This document shows, piece by piece, positions 33,821-43,847 of a stretch of 64,000 bases of DNA (position 1 is the first letter of the stretch; every line of letters begins with the position of its first letter). Origin of the DNA: Chlamydiales bacterium (GTDB lineage Bacteria; Chlamydiota; Chlamydiia; Chlamydiales; Simkaniaceae); assembly GCA_024233395.1 (NCBI GenBank), contig JACKPR010000003.1, positions 310,001 through 374,000 on the forward strand, written 5' to 3'. The notes beneath the pieces are model-generated. The model was not told the DNA's origin. It saw only the letters and a program-made list of their open reading frames with translations, and did no database searches. Position numbers and translations under genes: made by a program.

Positions 33821-34858
33821 ATGAATAGAGCTTTTCTGTTAGGCTGTCTTCTCCCCGTTTTAACTTTTGCGCAAGAAAAGGAGGAAACGATTCCTCTGAG
33901 ACCTCCAGAAAAAGAGATCACAATTCCTGCGCAACCTTATGTAAGAAATGGGGTAGCTGAGCCCTATTTGGAAGGGGATTTTATTTATTGGGAAGTCAAG
34001 GAAGATGGGTTGGAATTTGCTGCATCGGGGTATGGGACTTACGAAGAGCCTGTGACCTCTAGAGGAAAGGTTTATTTTCCCAAGTTTAAAAAGTCTCCGG
34101 GGTTTCGCGTGGGAGTAGGAGTCAATCTTGCGCATGATGGTTGGGATCTCTTTCTTCGCTATACTTGGATCGATTCGCGTGCAAAAAATGCTCAAAAAGG
34201 CTCCTTTATTCCTCTTTGGGTTAACGGCCCGAATCCATTTCTAAGCGAGGTAACTGAAATAAAGGTCGACTGGAATGTTCACTTGGATGTTTTAGATCTT
34301 GAATGGGGACGCAGTTTTTATATCAGCCGCTTTTTAACTCTCCGCCCGTTCTTTGGGTTAAAGGGGTATTGGTCGGATCAAACCTATGACAACCATAGTA
34401 GTGGAACCACAATTGAAAATAATCAACGGATGAATGCAGCGCAAAGGACGCATTACATTCTGGATGCTTGGGGGATAGGAGTTCGCTTTGGGTTAGGGGG
34501 AGTATGGTATCTTAAGAAGAATTGGAGCGTTTTTGGAGGAGGGGTTTTAGCGAATGAATGGTCCCGCTTTGATTTAAGGCGTAAAGATACTGGAGCTATT
34601 CTAGCTCAAGGAGCCGAAGAAACTTTGGTTCATACGAGATCAAAGGAGTATCATATGGTTCCCATTATTGAACTCATGGCGGGAGTTCGTTGGGAAATGT
34701 GGTTTTCAGATGATGATTATCATGCTTTGATACAAGCGGGGTGGGAAGAACAAATCTGGTTTCACTTGAACCAAATGAAGGGTGTTTATGATTACTCTGG
34801 GGGTCCCGGCTCTCTTCAGCTTCAGGGACTAACCTTTAAATTCAGGTTTGATTTTTAG
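33821..34858 (+). CDS. Outer-membrane beta-barrel porin, Legionella_OMP/MOMP-like
   Basis: 345 aa with a signal peptide (residues 1-17, MNRAFLLGCLLPVLTFAQ). YLEGDFIYWEVKEDGLEFA near the N terminus and alternating amphipathic strands (GFRVGVGVNLAHDGWDLFLRY; FFGLKGYWSDQTYDNH) fit the Lpg1974/Legionella_OMP family. The C-terminal residues LTFKFRFDF end in Phe, the BAM signal. Chlamydia-like organisms such as Simkania carry many MOMP-like porins of this type. It lies in the outer membrane, presumably for nutrient diffusion. The 3' end overlaps the convergent RND gene by 17 nt. Confidence 0.75.
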   Translation: MNRAFLLGCLLPVLTFAQEKEETIPLRPPEKEITIPAQPYVRNGVAEPYLEGDFIYWEVKEDGLEFAASGYGTYEEPVTSRGKVYFPKFKKSPGFRVGVGVNLAHDGWDLFLRYTWIDSRAKNAQKGSFIPLWVNGPNPFLSEVTEIKVDWNVHLDVLDLEWGRSFYISRFLTLRPFFGLKGYWSDQTYDNHSSGTTIENNQRMNAAQRTHYILDAWGIGVRFGLGGVWYLKKNWSVFGGGVLANEWSRFDLRRKDTGAILAQGAEETLVHTRSKEYHMVPIIELMAGVRWEMWFSDDDYHALIQAGWEEQIWFHLNQMKGVYDYSGGPGSLQLQGLTFKFRFDF

Positions 34859-37800
34859 GAGCTTCGATTGTTTTGTTTTTTTTGCGATGGGATTTTTGCC
34901 GCATCGTTTCAAGATAGGTAAAGATAATCGGAGTGAAATATAGGGTGAGAATTTGGGAGATAATAAGACCTCCTACAATCACCATCCCTAAAGGGCGGCG
35001 CGATTGGGCTGTTGACCCACCCACTCCGAATGCAATCGGAACGGCTCCCATCATTGCGGAGAAGGTTGTCATCAAAATGGGGCGGAACCTTGCGGTACAG
35101 GCTTCATAAATTGCTGTATGAAGATCTTTTCCTTCGTGAATCCCTTCGTTGGCAAAATCAACGAGCATGATTCCATTTTTCAAAACAATCCCGAGTAGCA
35201 TGATGATTCCAATGAAGGCATAAAGAGAAAGGGGCTGGCCAAAAATCATGAGTGTCAGAACAGCTCCAAGAGCTGCAGGGGGAAGAGCTGACATGACTGT
35301 GAGGGGATGGATAAAGTTTTCATAGAGGATTCCTAAGATTACATAAATCATAAAAATCGTAATCACAAAAAGGAACCCGAGACTAGCAAAGGATTGTTTG
35401 AAGACTTCTGTTGATCCAACTTGAATGGGGTGAACATCGGAAGATAGGGTGCTTGCAGCAATTTCATTGATTGTGTTTAAAGCTGTTCCAAGGGGAACTT
35501 GTGGCGCGACATCGTAAAAGATATTCACTGCAGGAAGGGTATTGATATGAGTCACGGTGAGGGGACCAATATTTTCTTCCCAAGTAGCTACAGAAGAGAG
35601 GGGGACTTGAGTGAGGAAAGAGGTCCCGACGTTGTTATTTGCATTGGGGTCATTGATCTGTGTTTTTGTACTTGCTGAAACATAGAGTTTTTCTAAGACG
35701 CTGGGATTTTTGTATGCGCTTGGAACGGTTTCAAGAATGACATTATATTGATCGGCTTCTCCATTGATTTGTGAGATTTTTCCACCTGAGTAAGCATAAG
35801 TAAAGGCTGCTTCCACTGCTTTGGCTGATACATTTAAGTCATAGGCTTTATCTCGATCGATGTGAACGTTTAGATAGGGCGCTTGGTTGTGCATATCGCT
35901 GACGACTTGTCGAAACATGGGATTTTTTCGCATGGAATCCATCATTTTTTGACCATCTTCATAGAGTGTGTTGCTATCGAGTCCTTGCAGGGTGTATTGA
36001 TAGTTACCCATGTTCATGGAGGTTCCGACATCAAGGTTGATCAGAGGAAGGGGTCGTAAGAAAGCTCTGACTCCTGCGACCTCTTGGAGCTTGGGTAAAA
36101 GCTCTCTAATCACTTGTGGCATTTTTTCCCGCTGATTATAGGGTTTGAGACGGATGAACATGAGGGATTGATTATTTTGAGGAATGCCTCCGACGGCTGC
36201 GAATTCTAAGACATTGGGGTCTTGTCGAATAATTTCAGAAAGTTCTTCTTGGTATTTCATCATTTTATAGGGGGAGGTTGCATCCGATGAAAGAGCAAAC
36301 CCATTCACAAATCCTAAGTCATCTGCAGGAATAAAATCAGTAGGCAACGATATTCCAAAGTAAAGTGTGGCAACAAAGGATCCAATCCCCACTATTAAAG
36401 TCGTGAAGCGGTGTCTAAAGACGATATCCAGTCCTTTTTTATAGAGATTCAGAAGTCCAGTATTGAGTTTTTTAGAAATCCGCTCAATGAAGTTTAGTTT
36501 GTGGTCTTTCTGTTTAGGGACGATAAACCGACTACAAAGCATCGGAGTTAAGGAGAGAGAAATAAAGCCTGAAATCAAAACGGCAACAACTATGGTGATC
36601 GCAAACTCTCTAAAAACTCTTCCCATGATTCCAGCCATGAAAACCATGGGGATAAAGACAGAAGCTAATGAAAGAGTCATCGAAAGGATGGTGAAGCTGA
36701 TTTGTCTTGATCCGTTAAGGGCAGCTTCCCAACTTGTTTTTCCCATTTCTCCATGACGGTGGATGTTTTCAAGAACAACAATGGCATCATCCACAAGAAA
36801 TCCAATCGAAAGGGTAATGGCAAGGAGAGAAAGAATGTCTAAGCTAAACCCAACTAGAAACATGATAGCAAAGGTCCCCACAACCGACATTGGAAGAGCT
36901 AGAAGGGGAATGATGGTATCTTTTACTTTTCCTAAGTAAAAGAGGACGACCAAAATAACGAGTAGGAAAGCAATGAAAAGGGTAGATTGGACGTCGTGAA
37001 TCGATTCCATGATGAAAACCGACTGGTCAAAAAGTGTTTCGAGTTGGATGGATCCAGGTAGTTCCCACTTCAGTTGATCTAAGAGTTCATTCACCCCATC
37101 AATGACCTTAATCGTATTTGCTCCCGATTGTTTGATAATTGCAATGACAACGCAGGGTTTGGAGTTTTCTTTTGTAATGTAATTCAAGGAGTATTTGTCG
37201 TTTTGGAGGGAGTTTAATGCTCTTCCCAAATCCTTGACCTTTAAAAGAGCATGATTGTTGTTCCGGACGATAAGCTCGTTGTATCCTTCGGCTTTTTCCA
37301 TCTGCCCATCAACGGTTATTGTATATTCCATATCAGATCCATAGAGGTTCCCGACTGGAAGTTCTGGGTTACTATCGATGATGGCTGAGGCGACTTCATC
37401 GATTCCTATTTGATGGGAGGATAAATAATCTGGATCGACTTGCACCCGAACTGCGTAAGGGGCGCCATAGACTTCCACATCTGAAACCCCACTCACCATT
37501 CCTAATCTCCGTCCCATTAAGGAGTAGGCATAATCGTAAAGCTCTCCAAGGGGAATTAAGTCGGAAGCTACAGAGATGACGATAACGGGCGTTTGAGAGG
37601 GATTTGTTTTTTTATAAGTGGGGAAGTTGGGAAGGTCACTGGGAAGATAAGGTTGTGCTTGGTTTATCGCTGCTTGAACATCTGTTGCTGCGGCATCGAT
37701 ATCTCGATCTAAAGAGAATTGAAGAACAATTGTTGAACTTCCATTCGAGCTTGAAGAGGCGATGGTTTGAATTCCATCTACAGATGTAAATTGCCGTTCT

Positions 37801-38000
37801 AAAGGAGAGGTAACGGTATCTGCCATTGTTTGTGGGCTAGCACCAGGATAACTCGTGCTGACTTCAATTGTAGGGTATTGAACATCTGGAAGGTCGCTCA
37901 CAGGAAGCGCTTGATAGGCCATCATTCCAAAGAAAAGGATGGAGATCATGACGAGAGTCGTCATGACAGGGCGGCGAATGAATGGCTCTGAAAAATTCAC
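34842..38000 (-). CDS. RND-family efflux transporter, HAE1/MdtB-C-like inner membrane subunit
   Basis: 1052 aa, 12 predicted transmembrane helices with two large periplasmic loops. The proton-relay pair is Asp404-Asp405 (GFLVDDAIVVLENI), equivalent to AcrB D407/D408, and the relay Lys is in GIVLKNGIMLVDFANEG. The N terminus MNFSEPFIRRPVMTTLVM is typical of MdtB/MdtC. It exports drugs, detergents or other amphiphiles using proton-motive force. Its start overlaps the stop of the membrane-fusion gene by 4 nt. Confidence 0.92.
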   Translation of the reverse strand: MNFSEPFIRRPVMTTLVMISILFFGMMAYQALPVSDLPDVQYPTIEVSTSYPGASPQTMADTVTSPLERQFTSVDGIQTIASSSSNGSSTIVLQFSLDRDIDAAATDVQAAINQAQPYLPSDLPNFPTYKKTNPSQTPVIVISVASDLIPLGELYDYAYSLMGRRLGMVSGVSDVEVYGAPYAVRVQVDPDYLSSHQIGIDEVASAIIDSNPELPVGNLYGSDMEYTITVDGQMEKAEGYNELIVRNNNHALLKVKDLGRALNSLQNDKYSLNYITKENSKPCVVIAIIKQSGANTIKVIDGVNELLDQLKWELPGSIQLETLFDQSVFIMESIHDVQSTLFIAFLLVILVVLFYLGKVKDTIIPLLALPMSVVGTFAIMFLVGFSLDILSLLAITLSIGFLVDDAIVVLENIHRHGEMGKTSWEAALNGSRQISFTILSMTLSLASVFIPMVFMAGIMGRVFREFAITIVVAVLISGFISLSLTPMLCSRFIVPKQKDHKLNFIERISKKLNTGLLNLYKKGLDIVFRHRFTTLIVGIGSFVATLYFGISLPTDFIPADDLGFVNGFALSSDATSPYKMMKYQEELSEIIRQDPNVLEFAAVGGIPQNNQSLMFIRLKPYNQREKMPQVIRELLPKLQEVAGVRAFLRPLPLINLDVGTSMNMGNYQYTLQGLDSNTLYEDGQKMMDSMRKNPMFRQVVSDMHNQAPYLNVHIDRDKAYDLNVSAKAVEAAFTYAYSGGKISQINGEADQYNVILETVPSAYKNPSVLEKLYVSASTKTQINDPNANNNVGTSFLTQVPLSSVATWEENIGPLTVTHINTLPAVNIFYDVAPQVPLGTALNTINEIAASTLSSDVHPIQVGSTEVFKQSFASLGFLFVITIFMIYVILGILYENFIHPLTVMSALPPAALGAVLTLMIFGQPLSLYAFIGIIMLLGIVLKNGIMLVDFANEGIHEGKDLHTAIYEACTARFRPILMTTFSAMMGAVPIAFGVGGSTAQSRRPLGMVIVGGLIISQILTLYFTPIIFTYLETMRQKSHRKKNKTIEAPKNQT

Positions 38001-39100
38001 TCGTTATCCTCCGATTGAACAATACTCACTTTCGCTCCGGGATAAAGATTAAGCTGTCCTACAGTGACCACTTTTTCGCCCGCTTTTACTCCTTTAGTAA
38101 TGACGATTGTGTTGTCCTCTTGCATTTGACCCACAGTGACATTGCGTCTTTCCACCGTTTTATTTCCTTTTACAACATAGAGGTATTTTCCATTCGGGCT
38201 TGTTTGGACGGCCTCAAAGGGAACGATCACAGCATTATCAAGGGTATCGAGAATGAGTTTGACTTTGACATATTCATTGGGCCATAAAACTTTGTCTTCG
38301 TTGGGATGGGTCCCTTTGAGTTTGATCATTCCTGTCGAGATATCGATCCCATTATCGATAAAGGTCAATTCCCCTTCATAGGTGGGGGTGTTAATGTCTT
38401 CAACAGTGACAAAAACCTTTAAATTAGGAGATTTTGCTTGGTAGCGTTGAACAGCGGGAAGATCTTTTTCATTAATATAAAAAACGGAATATATCGGAGA
38501 GATTTTGTTTAAGGTCACAAGAGTTGTTTCTGCACTTTCTAGAATGAGGTTTCCATCTCGAATTTTACTTTCTCCAGCTCGAGCATCTAAAGGGGAGTAA
38601 ATGGTTGTATAACCCAGGTTGATTTTTGCATTATCAACATCAGCGCGGCTTTGTTTGACAGCAGCATCCCCTGTAATGACTTTTGTAATAAGGTTATCAT
38701 AGTCATTTTGAGAAATATATTCGTCTTTGACAAGCTTGGCATTCCGTTCAGCGGTTCGCTCAGCATATGCAAGGTTTGCTAAGTTTTCTTCTAGCTCTCC
38801 TTCAGCTTTTTCAAGATCGGCTAAATAGGTGCGTTGATCGATTAGATAAAGGAGTTGTCCTTGTTTCACGTCAGCGCCATCCGCGAAGTAAGTTTTCATG
38901 AGCTGTCCGTTGACTTGTGCCATGAGATTGACAACTTCGTAGGCTTCCATATGCCCGACAGTAGAAATATAATAGGGAACATCTTTAGATTCTGCTCGTA
39001 CTACGTGAATGGGAGTAGGCTTCGCTTCGTGAGGGGCTTTCTTTTTTGAACACCCAGCAAATGCCAATACTATAAGAACACTACAAACTGCTTTTTTCAT
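37997..39100 (-). CDS. RND efflux membrane fusion lipoprotein (AcrA/MdtA-like)
   Basis: 367 aa from ATG 39100 (AAGGAAAG upstream; a TTG at 39121 is unlikely). Lipobox LAFAGC with Cys17. The biotinyl-lipoyl-like half-motifs flank a coiled-coil hairpin (VNLMAQVNGQLMKTYFADG; EGELEENLANLAYAERTAE), then beta-barrel and membrane-proximal domains (YLYVVKGNKTVERRNVTVG). It bridges the RND pump to the outer-membrane channel. Same operon as both partners. Confidence 0.92.
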   Translation of the reverse strand: MKKAVCSVLIVLAFAGCSKKKAPHEAKPTPIHVVRAESKDVPYYISTVGHMEAYEVVNLMAQVNGQLMKTYFADGADVKQGQLLYLIDQRTYLADLEKAEGELEENLANLAYAERTAERNAKLVKDEYISQNDYDNLITKVITGDAAVKQSRADVDNAKINLGYTTIYSPLDARAGESKIRDGNLILESAETTLVTLNKISPIYSVFYINEKDLPAVQRYQAKSPNLKVFVTVEDINTPTYEGELTFIDNGIDISTGMIKLKGTHPNEDKVLWPNEYVKVKLILDTLDNAVIVPFEAVQTSPNGKYLYVVKGNKTVERRNVTVGQMQEDNTIVITKGVKAGEKVVTVGQLNLYPGAKVSIVQSEDNE

Positions 39101-40580
39101 CAGAGCTTTCCTTTTCTTCAATCAGTTGAATATATGGAGCATTTTTCTCTTCCTCAGGGGGAAAAAGAATGCCGGTTGCAAAAGCTAGATTTGCAATGGA
39201 GGTATACCAGCTGTTTTGTGCTGCAGCAAGCTGAGCGCGAGCATCAGCTACAGCTGTTTGGGCATTGATTAGGTTGACAATGGTCCCTGTTCCTACACGA
39301 TATTTCTTCAGATTCACTTTAAAATCTTCTTCGGCAGACTCGAGGTAGGCCTTGGCGTATTCCATTGATTCTTTAGCATAGGAGACATCGCTGCGGTAAT
39401 TTGAAACTTGTTGAATAATATCGAGTTTGACCTGATCCAATGAGGCTTCAGCTTCTTCAAGAGTTGCCCGCGCTTTTTTGATCGAGTTTTCAATAAAAAA
39501 CCCTTGGAAAAGAGGAAACGTAAGGTTGACTTGAGCGGTGAAATCGTAGTGATCATTCACTCCATGCTGAAAATATTTTCTTCCCAGTTCAAATTCACCA
39601 GTAATGATGGGGAACTTTTGAAGTTTGGCAGCGGTCAAACTTGCTTGTGTTGACTTTACTTCTGCTTCTGCGGCAAGGAGGTCTGGGCGGGACCCATAAG
39701 CTTTGACAATGAGTTTATCGAGGGTTTCTAATTTGAAGGGGACGATTTCTCCTGGATAATCTTGAAAGTAAAAGACTTGATCTGAAGGAAGTCCCATTTC
39801 AACAACTAATGCGGTATAGGCGGTATGGAGATTTTGCTTTTGATTAACGACGGCAAGTTTTTGAGAAAGATAGCTTGTTTTTGCTTGGACGATATCGGAA
39901 ACATCCGCTAACCCTTGTCGAAATTTTTCTTCAGTTGCATCTAAAGAAACTTTTGCATTCACCACATCTTGTTCACGCGAAAGGAGAAGTTCTTTTTGGT
40001 AGAGGTAGTCGTAGTAGCTTGTCATCACCGTCTGAATCGTCATCTGAATTTGGCTGTTATGGGACCAATCTGCATTATAGAGCGATTGAAGAGCGGCTTC
40101 ACTTGTCATGCGTGTTTGCCCAAAATCTAGGATTGTATAGGTAAGATCGAGTTCACCCCCATACTGTGTTTCATAAATAATCGAACGTGTTCCCCCTGTA
40201 AATTGTGCAAAACGTGTGCGAGTATAATTTCCATCGACATCCGCTAAAATAAAGTAGTTTTGAAGCGATTGTCCATACTCAGCTGCGCTAACGCGTGCTA
40301 GAGCCCAACTTTGTTTTGTATTGGGGTTGCGAGAAAGGGAAATGTCGATGATTTCAGCAAGAGAGATCGGGGCCTGTTTTGAAAAGAGGTGATAATCTTC
40401 ACCCTCTCTTTCAAGGCTTCCCGTATCAGGAAGTCGTTTTTCAGCCTTGGATGGAGGTTGCCATACACTATCGCTTTTACGTGGTGCGTAAGAAAAAGGA
40501 TCATTTGCACCACGGACATCACATCCTTGTACAAACAAAATACAAACGAAAACTATAATAAATAAAAATGCACGCAGCAT
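39081..40580 (-). CDS. TolC-like outer-membrane efflux protein
   Basis: 499 aa with two OEP (TolC) repeats: ISLAEIDISLSRNPNTKQSW-like N-terminal start of the first repeat, the coiled-coil tunnel region, and LIVKAYGSRPDLLAAEAEV starting the second. KKYRVGTGTIVNLINAQTAV near the C terminus is characteristic. The N terminus is hydrophobic and has a Cys20 after VQG, so it may be lipidated; the -2 Gln is atypical. It is first gene of the reverse-strand pump operon and overlaps the MFP gene. Confidence 0.9.
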   Translation of the reverse strand: MLRAFLFIIVFVCILFVQGCDVRGANDPFSYAPRKSDSVWQPPSKAEKRLPDTGSLEREGEDYHLFSKQAPISLAEIIDISLSRNPNTKQSWALARVSAAEYGQSLQNYFILADVDGNYTRTRFAQFTGGTRSIIYETQYGGELDLTYTILDFGQTRMTSEAALQSLYNADWSHNSQIQMTIQTVMTSYYDYLYQKELLLSREQDVVNAKVSLDATEEKFRQGLADVSDIVQAKTSYLSQKLAVVNQKQNLHTAYTALVVEMGLPSDQVFYFQDYPGEIVPFKLETLDKLIVKAYGSRPDLLAAEAEVKSTQASLTAAKLQKFPIITGEFELGRKYFQHGVNDHYDFTAQVNLTFPLFQGFFIENSIKKARATLEEAEASLDQVKLDIIQQVSNYRSDVSYAKESMEYAKAYLESAEEDFKVNLKKYRVGTGTIVNLINAQTAVADARAQLAAAQNSWYTSIANLAFATGILFPPEEEKNAPYIQLIEEKESSDEKSSL

Positions 40581-40685
40581 TAAACAAAACCACTCTTTCC
40601 TTTTTCATTAAAATAAAAGTGATTTTTTTATCAATTGCTGAATTTTCATGGATTGATTATCATATTAAATTTTTTGGAGGCAAAG

Positions 40686-41132
40686 ATGAAAGTTGCGGAA
40701 TCATTTAAATTAAAGAATCCAGAAGGAAAATTTGTATCCCTGGAAGACTTTCGCGGTAGATGGGTTGTTCTCTATTTTTATCCTAAAGATAATACTCCTG
40801 GATGTACAACTGAAGCGGTTGATTTTACGACCCTACAAAAAGAAATTCCCGAAGTGATTATTCTAGGTGTGAGTCCAGATTCACCTGAAAGTCATAGAAA
40901 ATTCATCGAGAAACAGAAATTAACAGTCACCCTTCTTTCAGATCCCAATCGGGAAGTGCTTAAAAAATATGGAGCATGGGGTCTTAAGAAAAACTATGGA
41001 AAAGAATATGAAGGAGTGATCCGTTCAACTTTCCTTATTAATCCAAAAGGGGAGATTGTTAAGGAATGGAAGAATGTCAAAGCTAAAGGGCATGCAGCTA
41101 GAGTTTTCGAAACCTTAGCTAGCCACCTTTGA
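40686..41132 (+). CDS. bcp: Peroxiredoxin, Bcp/PrxQ family (1-Cys)
   Basis: 148 aa from ATG 40686, preceded by GGAGG. Peroxidatic Cys40 lies in PKDNTPGCTTEA. No second cysteine exists, so a 1-Cys mechanism with an external thiol reductant is expected. GVSPDSPESHRKFIEKQ and STFLINPKGEIVKEWKNVK are family landmarks. It removes hydrogen and organic peroxides in the cytoplasm. Its last 81 nt are exactly duplicated 2.7 kb downstream. Confidence 0.92.
   Translation: MKVAESFKLKNPEGKFVSLEDFRGRWVVLYFYPKDNTPGCTTEAVDFTTLQKEIPEVIILGVSPDSPESHRKFIEKQKLTVTLLSDPNREVLKKYGAWGLKKNYGKEYEGVIRSTFLINPKGEIVKEWKNVKAKGHAARVFETLASHL
41037..41117 (+). repeat. 81-bp direct repeat, copy 1 (3' end of bcp)
   Basis: Identical, base for base, to 43766-43846. 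Weaker similarity continues downstream (TCATCCAAACTTTAA vs CCATCCAAACTTTAA), where the second copy codes antisense for the C terminus of the M48 protease. Confidence 0.9.
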
Positions 41133-41188
41133 GTCATCCAAACTTTAATATCTGTGCAGATGAGGTTTCATAGATATCTTCAACAAGT

Positions 41189-43630
41189 TTAGAAGCTATA
41201 AGAGAGTTCAAGGGTTAATTGATGAGAAGTATATAATCCGTTGACTTCAAGGTTATAATTCAAAGATCCATAGGGATAGATAGGATTGGTAGGTTCGAAA
41301 ATAGTAGAAAGCTCAAAACCAAACAAGTTAACAGTATCTTGGAAAGATTTTAGGTTAAAAGAACAAGGGGCTCCAATAATTGATCCAGACACCCTTCCTA
41401 TGTGATGAGGAAGCTTATTGACGTAACTGACTCCTTCTTTAAAGATCAAGTTCCATGAGTCAAATGAAAGACGCTCATAGATTTTTAATCCGATTTCTGA
41501 CCGTAAAAATGCTGAATAAAAGGAGTTTTGTTTAATATTAAATGGGCTTTTTCCCTTTTCTCTGTACTCTCTTTGCCAATTATTAACCCATTCAACATTA
41601 ATGAATGGACTAAAGGTCCACTCTAAATAATTAATGTACCGATTTTGAAAGGCTTTGTAAATAGCGTATTCGTATCCAAACTCAGCAGTTGGAGTAAGTT
41701 GTGTTCCTTTAGGATTAGAAGTAGCATGGTGACTAGGCCAACCAGGAAGCTTAATATTGCGCACATTATGTGTTTGGTATAAACCACCCCAAAGGGCTGT
41801 ATTAAAGTACAGGTTTTTTGAAAACCATGAGGCATAAACAAATAGTTGCTCCTGATTGATATCGGCATATCCAGCATCATGTCCTTCGTGAATATAAGTG
41901 TAAGTATAAGAAATTCCTGTTCCTATTTGCCACTGTTGACCTATATAGCTTTCAAAAGCAGCTATAAATCCTGCTGAATAAGGAGCAAAGTGTACAGTTT
42001 GGTGTTGACGTTTCTGAAAGGATGAAATACCGATAGCTTCAACCCAGACATTAAAAGGGCGATCCTTTAACGAGGACTCTTGGCAATATTCTTTCTTTTT
42101 CTGATATTGAGGTAGATTATTTGGTTCAGAATTTTTGTTCTCAGAAAAACAATTATTATTTTTAAAGTGTCGATAATGGTTTATATGTGCAGAAAGGCCA
42201 TTGGATAAAGAAAAAATGTTATTATTAGCGACAAACAAAGGAATGCTGTTTCGTATTGGATCTGCTGATTCGATTGCTTTAACTAAATTTCCTTCAAGAA
42301 TCGATGGAATAAAGTAGAAAGCATACTGAGGTATACAAGAGTTTATATATTTTGCAAAGTCCCTATCGTTTCCTAAAAGGTATGGTGTATTTGGTCCGCC
42401 TCCATCTATTGGAATCTCGGTAAAGAATGGGCCTATAGCAACACTAAAAATTCTTCCATTCGCAGGTAATCCAGGAATAGGGACCACTTCCCCTAATGGA
42501 GAGAAAATTGCTAGGTATGGCGCTGTTCCTTCTTCTCCCCCGAGGAAACCATAACCAAAATCATTGATAGCAACGGACCATATTCTTCCATCAGCCGGCA
42601 TCATAGGAAGATTGGTTACATTTCCTGAGGGAGAAACTAATGCCGCATATGCTGCACCACTTTGGGTATCGCCACCAATGATAGCATCACCGTTTTGGTT
42701 AATTCCAACAGATATAATGTGTCCTCTAACAGGAATTGTATCCCCAGATACAGGTAATTGAGTCAAATTACCAGCTGGTGTAACAAGTGCGGCATAACTA
42801 AAATTGTTACTATTAAAGTACCCGCCAGTACCATCAAATCCTCCTATAATTCCATTTCCTAAGTTGTTAATAGCACCGCTATATATCTGTGCTTGATTGT
42901 TCGATGGTATGGCAGCTCCCGACTGAGGAAGAATGGTATTGACTCCGGCCGGGGAAATTAGCGAAGCGTAAGATCCAGCTGAATTTCCATCTCCCCCAGC
43001 AGAAATACCCACACTTAATTCATTAATTCTTATTTCATTAAAATAACCTGGAGGAGGAGTATTAAGAACAACAGTAAGGTTATTTGAAGGATCAACTTGA
43101 GCAATATAGCCGTCAAAAGTAGCGTTTTCTCTTCCTGCAGCAAGAGCATATCCCTGATCGTTGATATCAACAGTATAGATCTGTCCTGAACCTACGTTAA
43201 GAATTTCTGTTACAACATCAGTAGGGGAAACTACAGCTAAATACCTCCCATTAGGTTGATTCCGTCCACCAACAACCACTTTATCATTGGAATTGATTGC
43301 AACATAGTTAAACTCCAAATTGGTTGGAATTCCTACAATCGGGCTTACTTGATTTGGAGAATTAACCCTTGCAGTAAAGGAAACATTCGTTGAAGGATTA
43401 CTAGCACCTACTACACCATGACCAATACTATTTATATCAACTTTATTAACACCTCCAGAATTAGGGAGTAAAGCTGAGTCAACAGGAAATACCATTCCAT
43501 ACTGATCTACGAATGCAACGTAAGGCGCGCCATTACTATCTCCTCCGATAATACCCGTAGGAGGTTCAGCCCAACTTATTGATTTAATCAAGATAGAAAA
43601 ATAGAATGTCTTGAGAATAAATTTTTTCAT
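41189..43630 (-). CDS. Autotransporter with beta-propeller-like repeat passenger
   Basis: 813 aa from ATG 43630, with a signal peptide (MKKFILKTFYFSILIKSISWA). Residues about 25-400 hold roughly eight tandem units of 45-50 residues with the pattern NGRxxxVAINDxGxGxxGG followed by AAxVSPxGxVTxLP (for example SVAINDFGYGFLGGEEG). Residues about 520-813 are an autotransporter barrel (WVEAIGISSFQKRQH; FGYEYAIYKAFQNRYINYLEW) ending LTLELSYSF with terminal Phe. It should expose the passenger on the surface; the role could be adhesion. It is flanked by the 81-bp repeats, suggesting later insertion. Confidence 0.8.
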   Translation of the reverse strand: MKKFILKTFYFSILIKSISWAEPPTGIIGGDSNGAPYVAFVDQYGMVFPVDSALLPNSGGVNKVDINSIGHGVVGASNPSTNVSFTARVNSPNQVSPIVGIPTNLEFNYVAINSNDKVVVGGRNQPNGRYLAVVSPTDVVTEILNVGSGQIYTVDINDQGYALAAGRENATFDGYIAQVDPSNNLTVVLNTPPPGYFNEIRINELSVGISAGGDGNSAGSYASLISPAGVNTILPQSGAAIPSNNQAQIYSGAINNLGNGIIGGFDGTGGYFNSNNFSYAALVTPAGNLTQLPVSGDTIPVRGHIISVGINQNGDAIIGGDTQSGAAYAALVSPSGNVTNLPMMPADGRIWSVAINDFGYGFLGGEEGTAPYLAIFSPLGEVVPIPGLPANGRIFSVAIGPFFTEIPIDGGGPNTPYLLGNDRDFAKYINSCIPQYAFYFIPSILEGNLVKAIESADPIRNSIPLFVANNNIFSLSNGLSAHINHYRHFKNNNCFSENKNSEPNNLPQYQKKKEYCQESSLKDRPFNVWVEAIGISSFQKRQHQTVHFAPYSAGFIAAFESYIGQQWQIGTGISYTYTYIHEGHDAGYADINQEQLFVYASWFSKNLYFNTALWGGLYQTHNVRNIKLPGWPSHHATSNPKGTQLTPTAEFGYEYAIYKAFQNRYINYLEWTFSPFINVEWVNNWQREYREKGKSPFNIKQNSFYSAFLRSEIGLKIYERLSFDSWNLIFKEGVSYVNKLPHHIGRVSGSIIGAPCSFNLKSFQDTVNLFGFELSTIFEPTNPIYPYGSLNYNLEVNGLYTSHQLTLELSYSF

Positions 43631-43765
43631 CAAAACCCTTTTTTTTTCATATATCACTTAGCAATTTATAATTTCAATAAGAATGAATATTTATAAACTA
43701 AGCTAATCCTGTTAAGAAAACTATGGTAAAGAGTACGATGAAACGAATTGGTAGCAACTTGGGAT

Positions 43766-43846
43766 ATTAATCCAAAAGGGGAGATTGTTAAGGAATGGAA
43801 GAATGTCAAAGCTAAAGGGCATGCAGCTAGAGTTTTCGAAACCTTA
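43766..43846 (+). pseudogene. bcp 3'-end remnant, 81-bp direct repeat copy 2
   Basis: Encodes the last residues of Bcp from NPKGEIVKEWKNVKAKGHAA to ETL with no upstream gene body. Sequence before 43766 is unrelated to bcp. It abuts the stop codon of the M48 gene (43848). Confidence 0.85.
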
Positions 43847-43847
43847 A

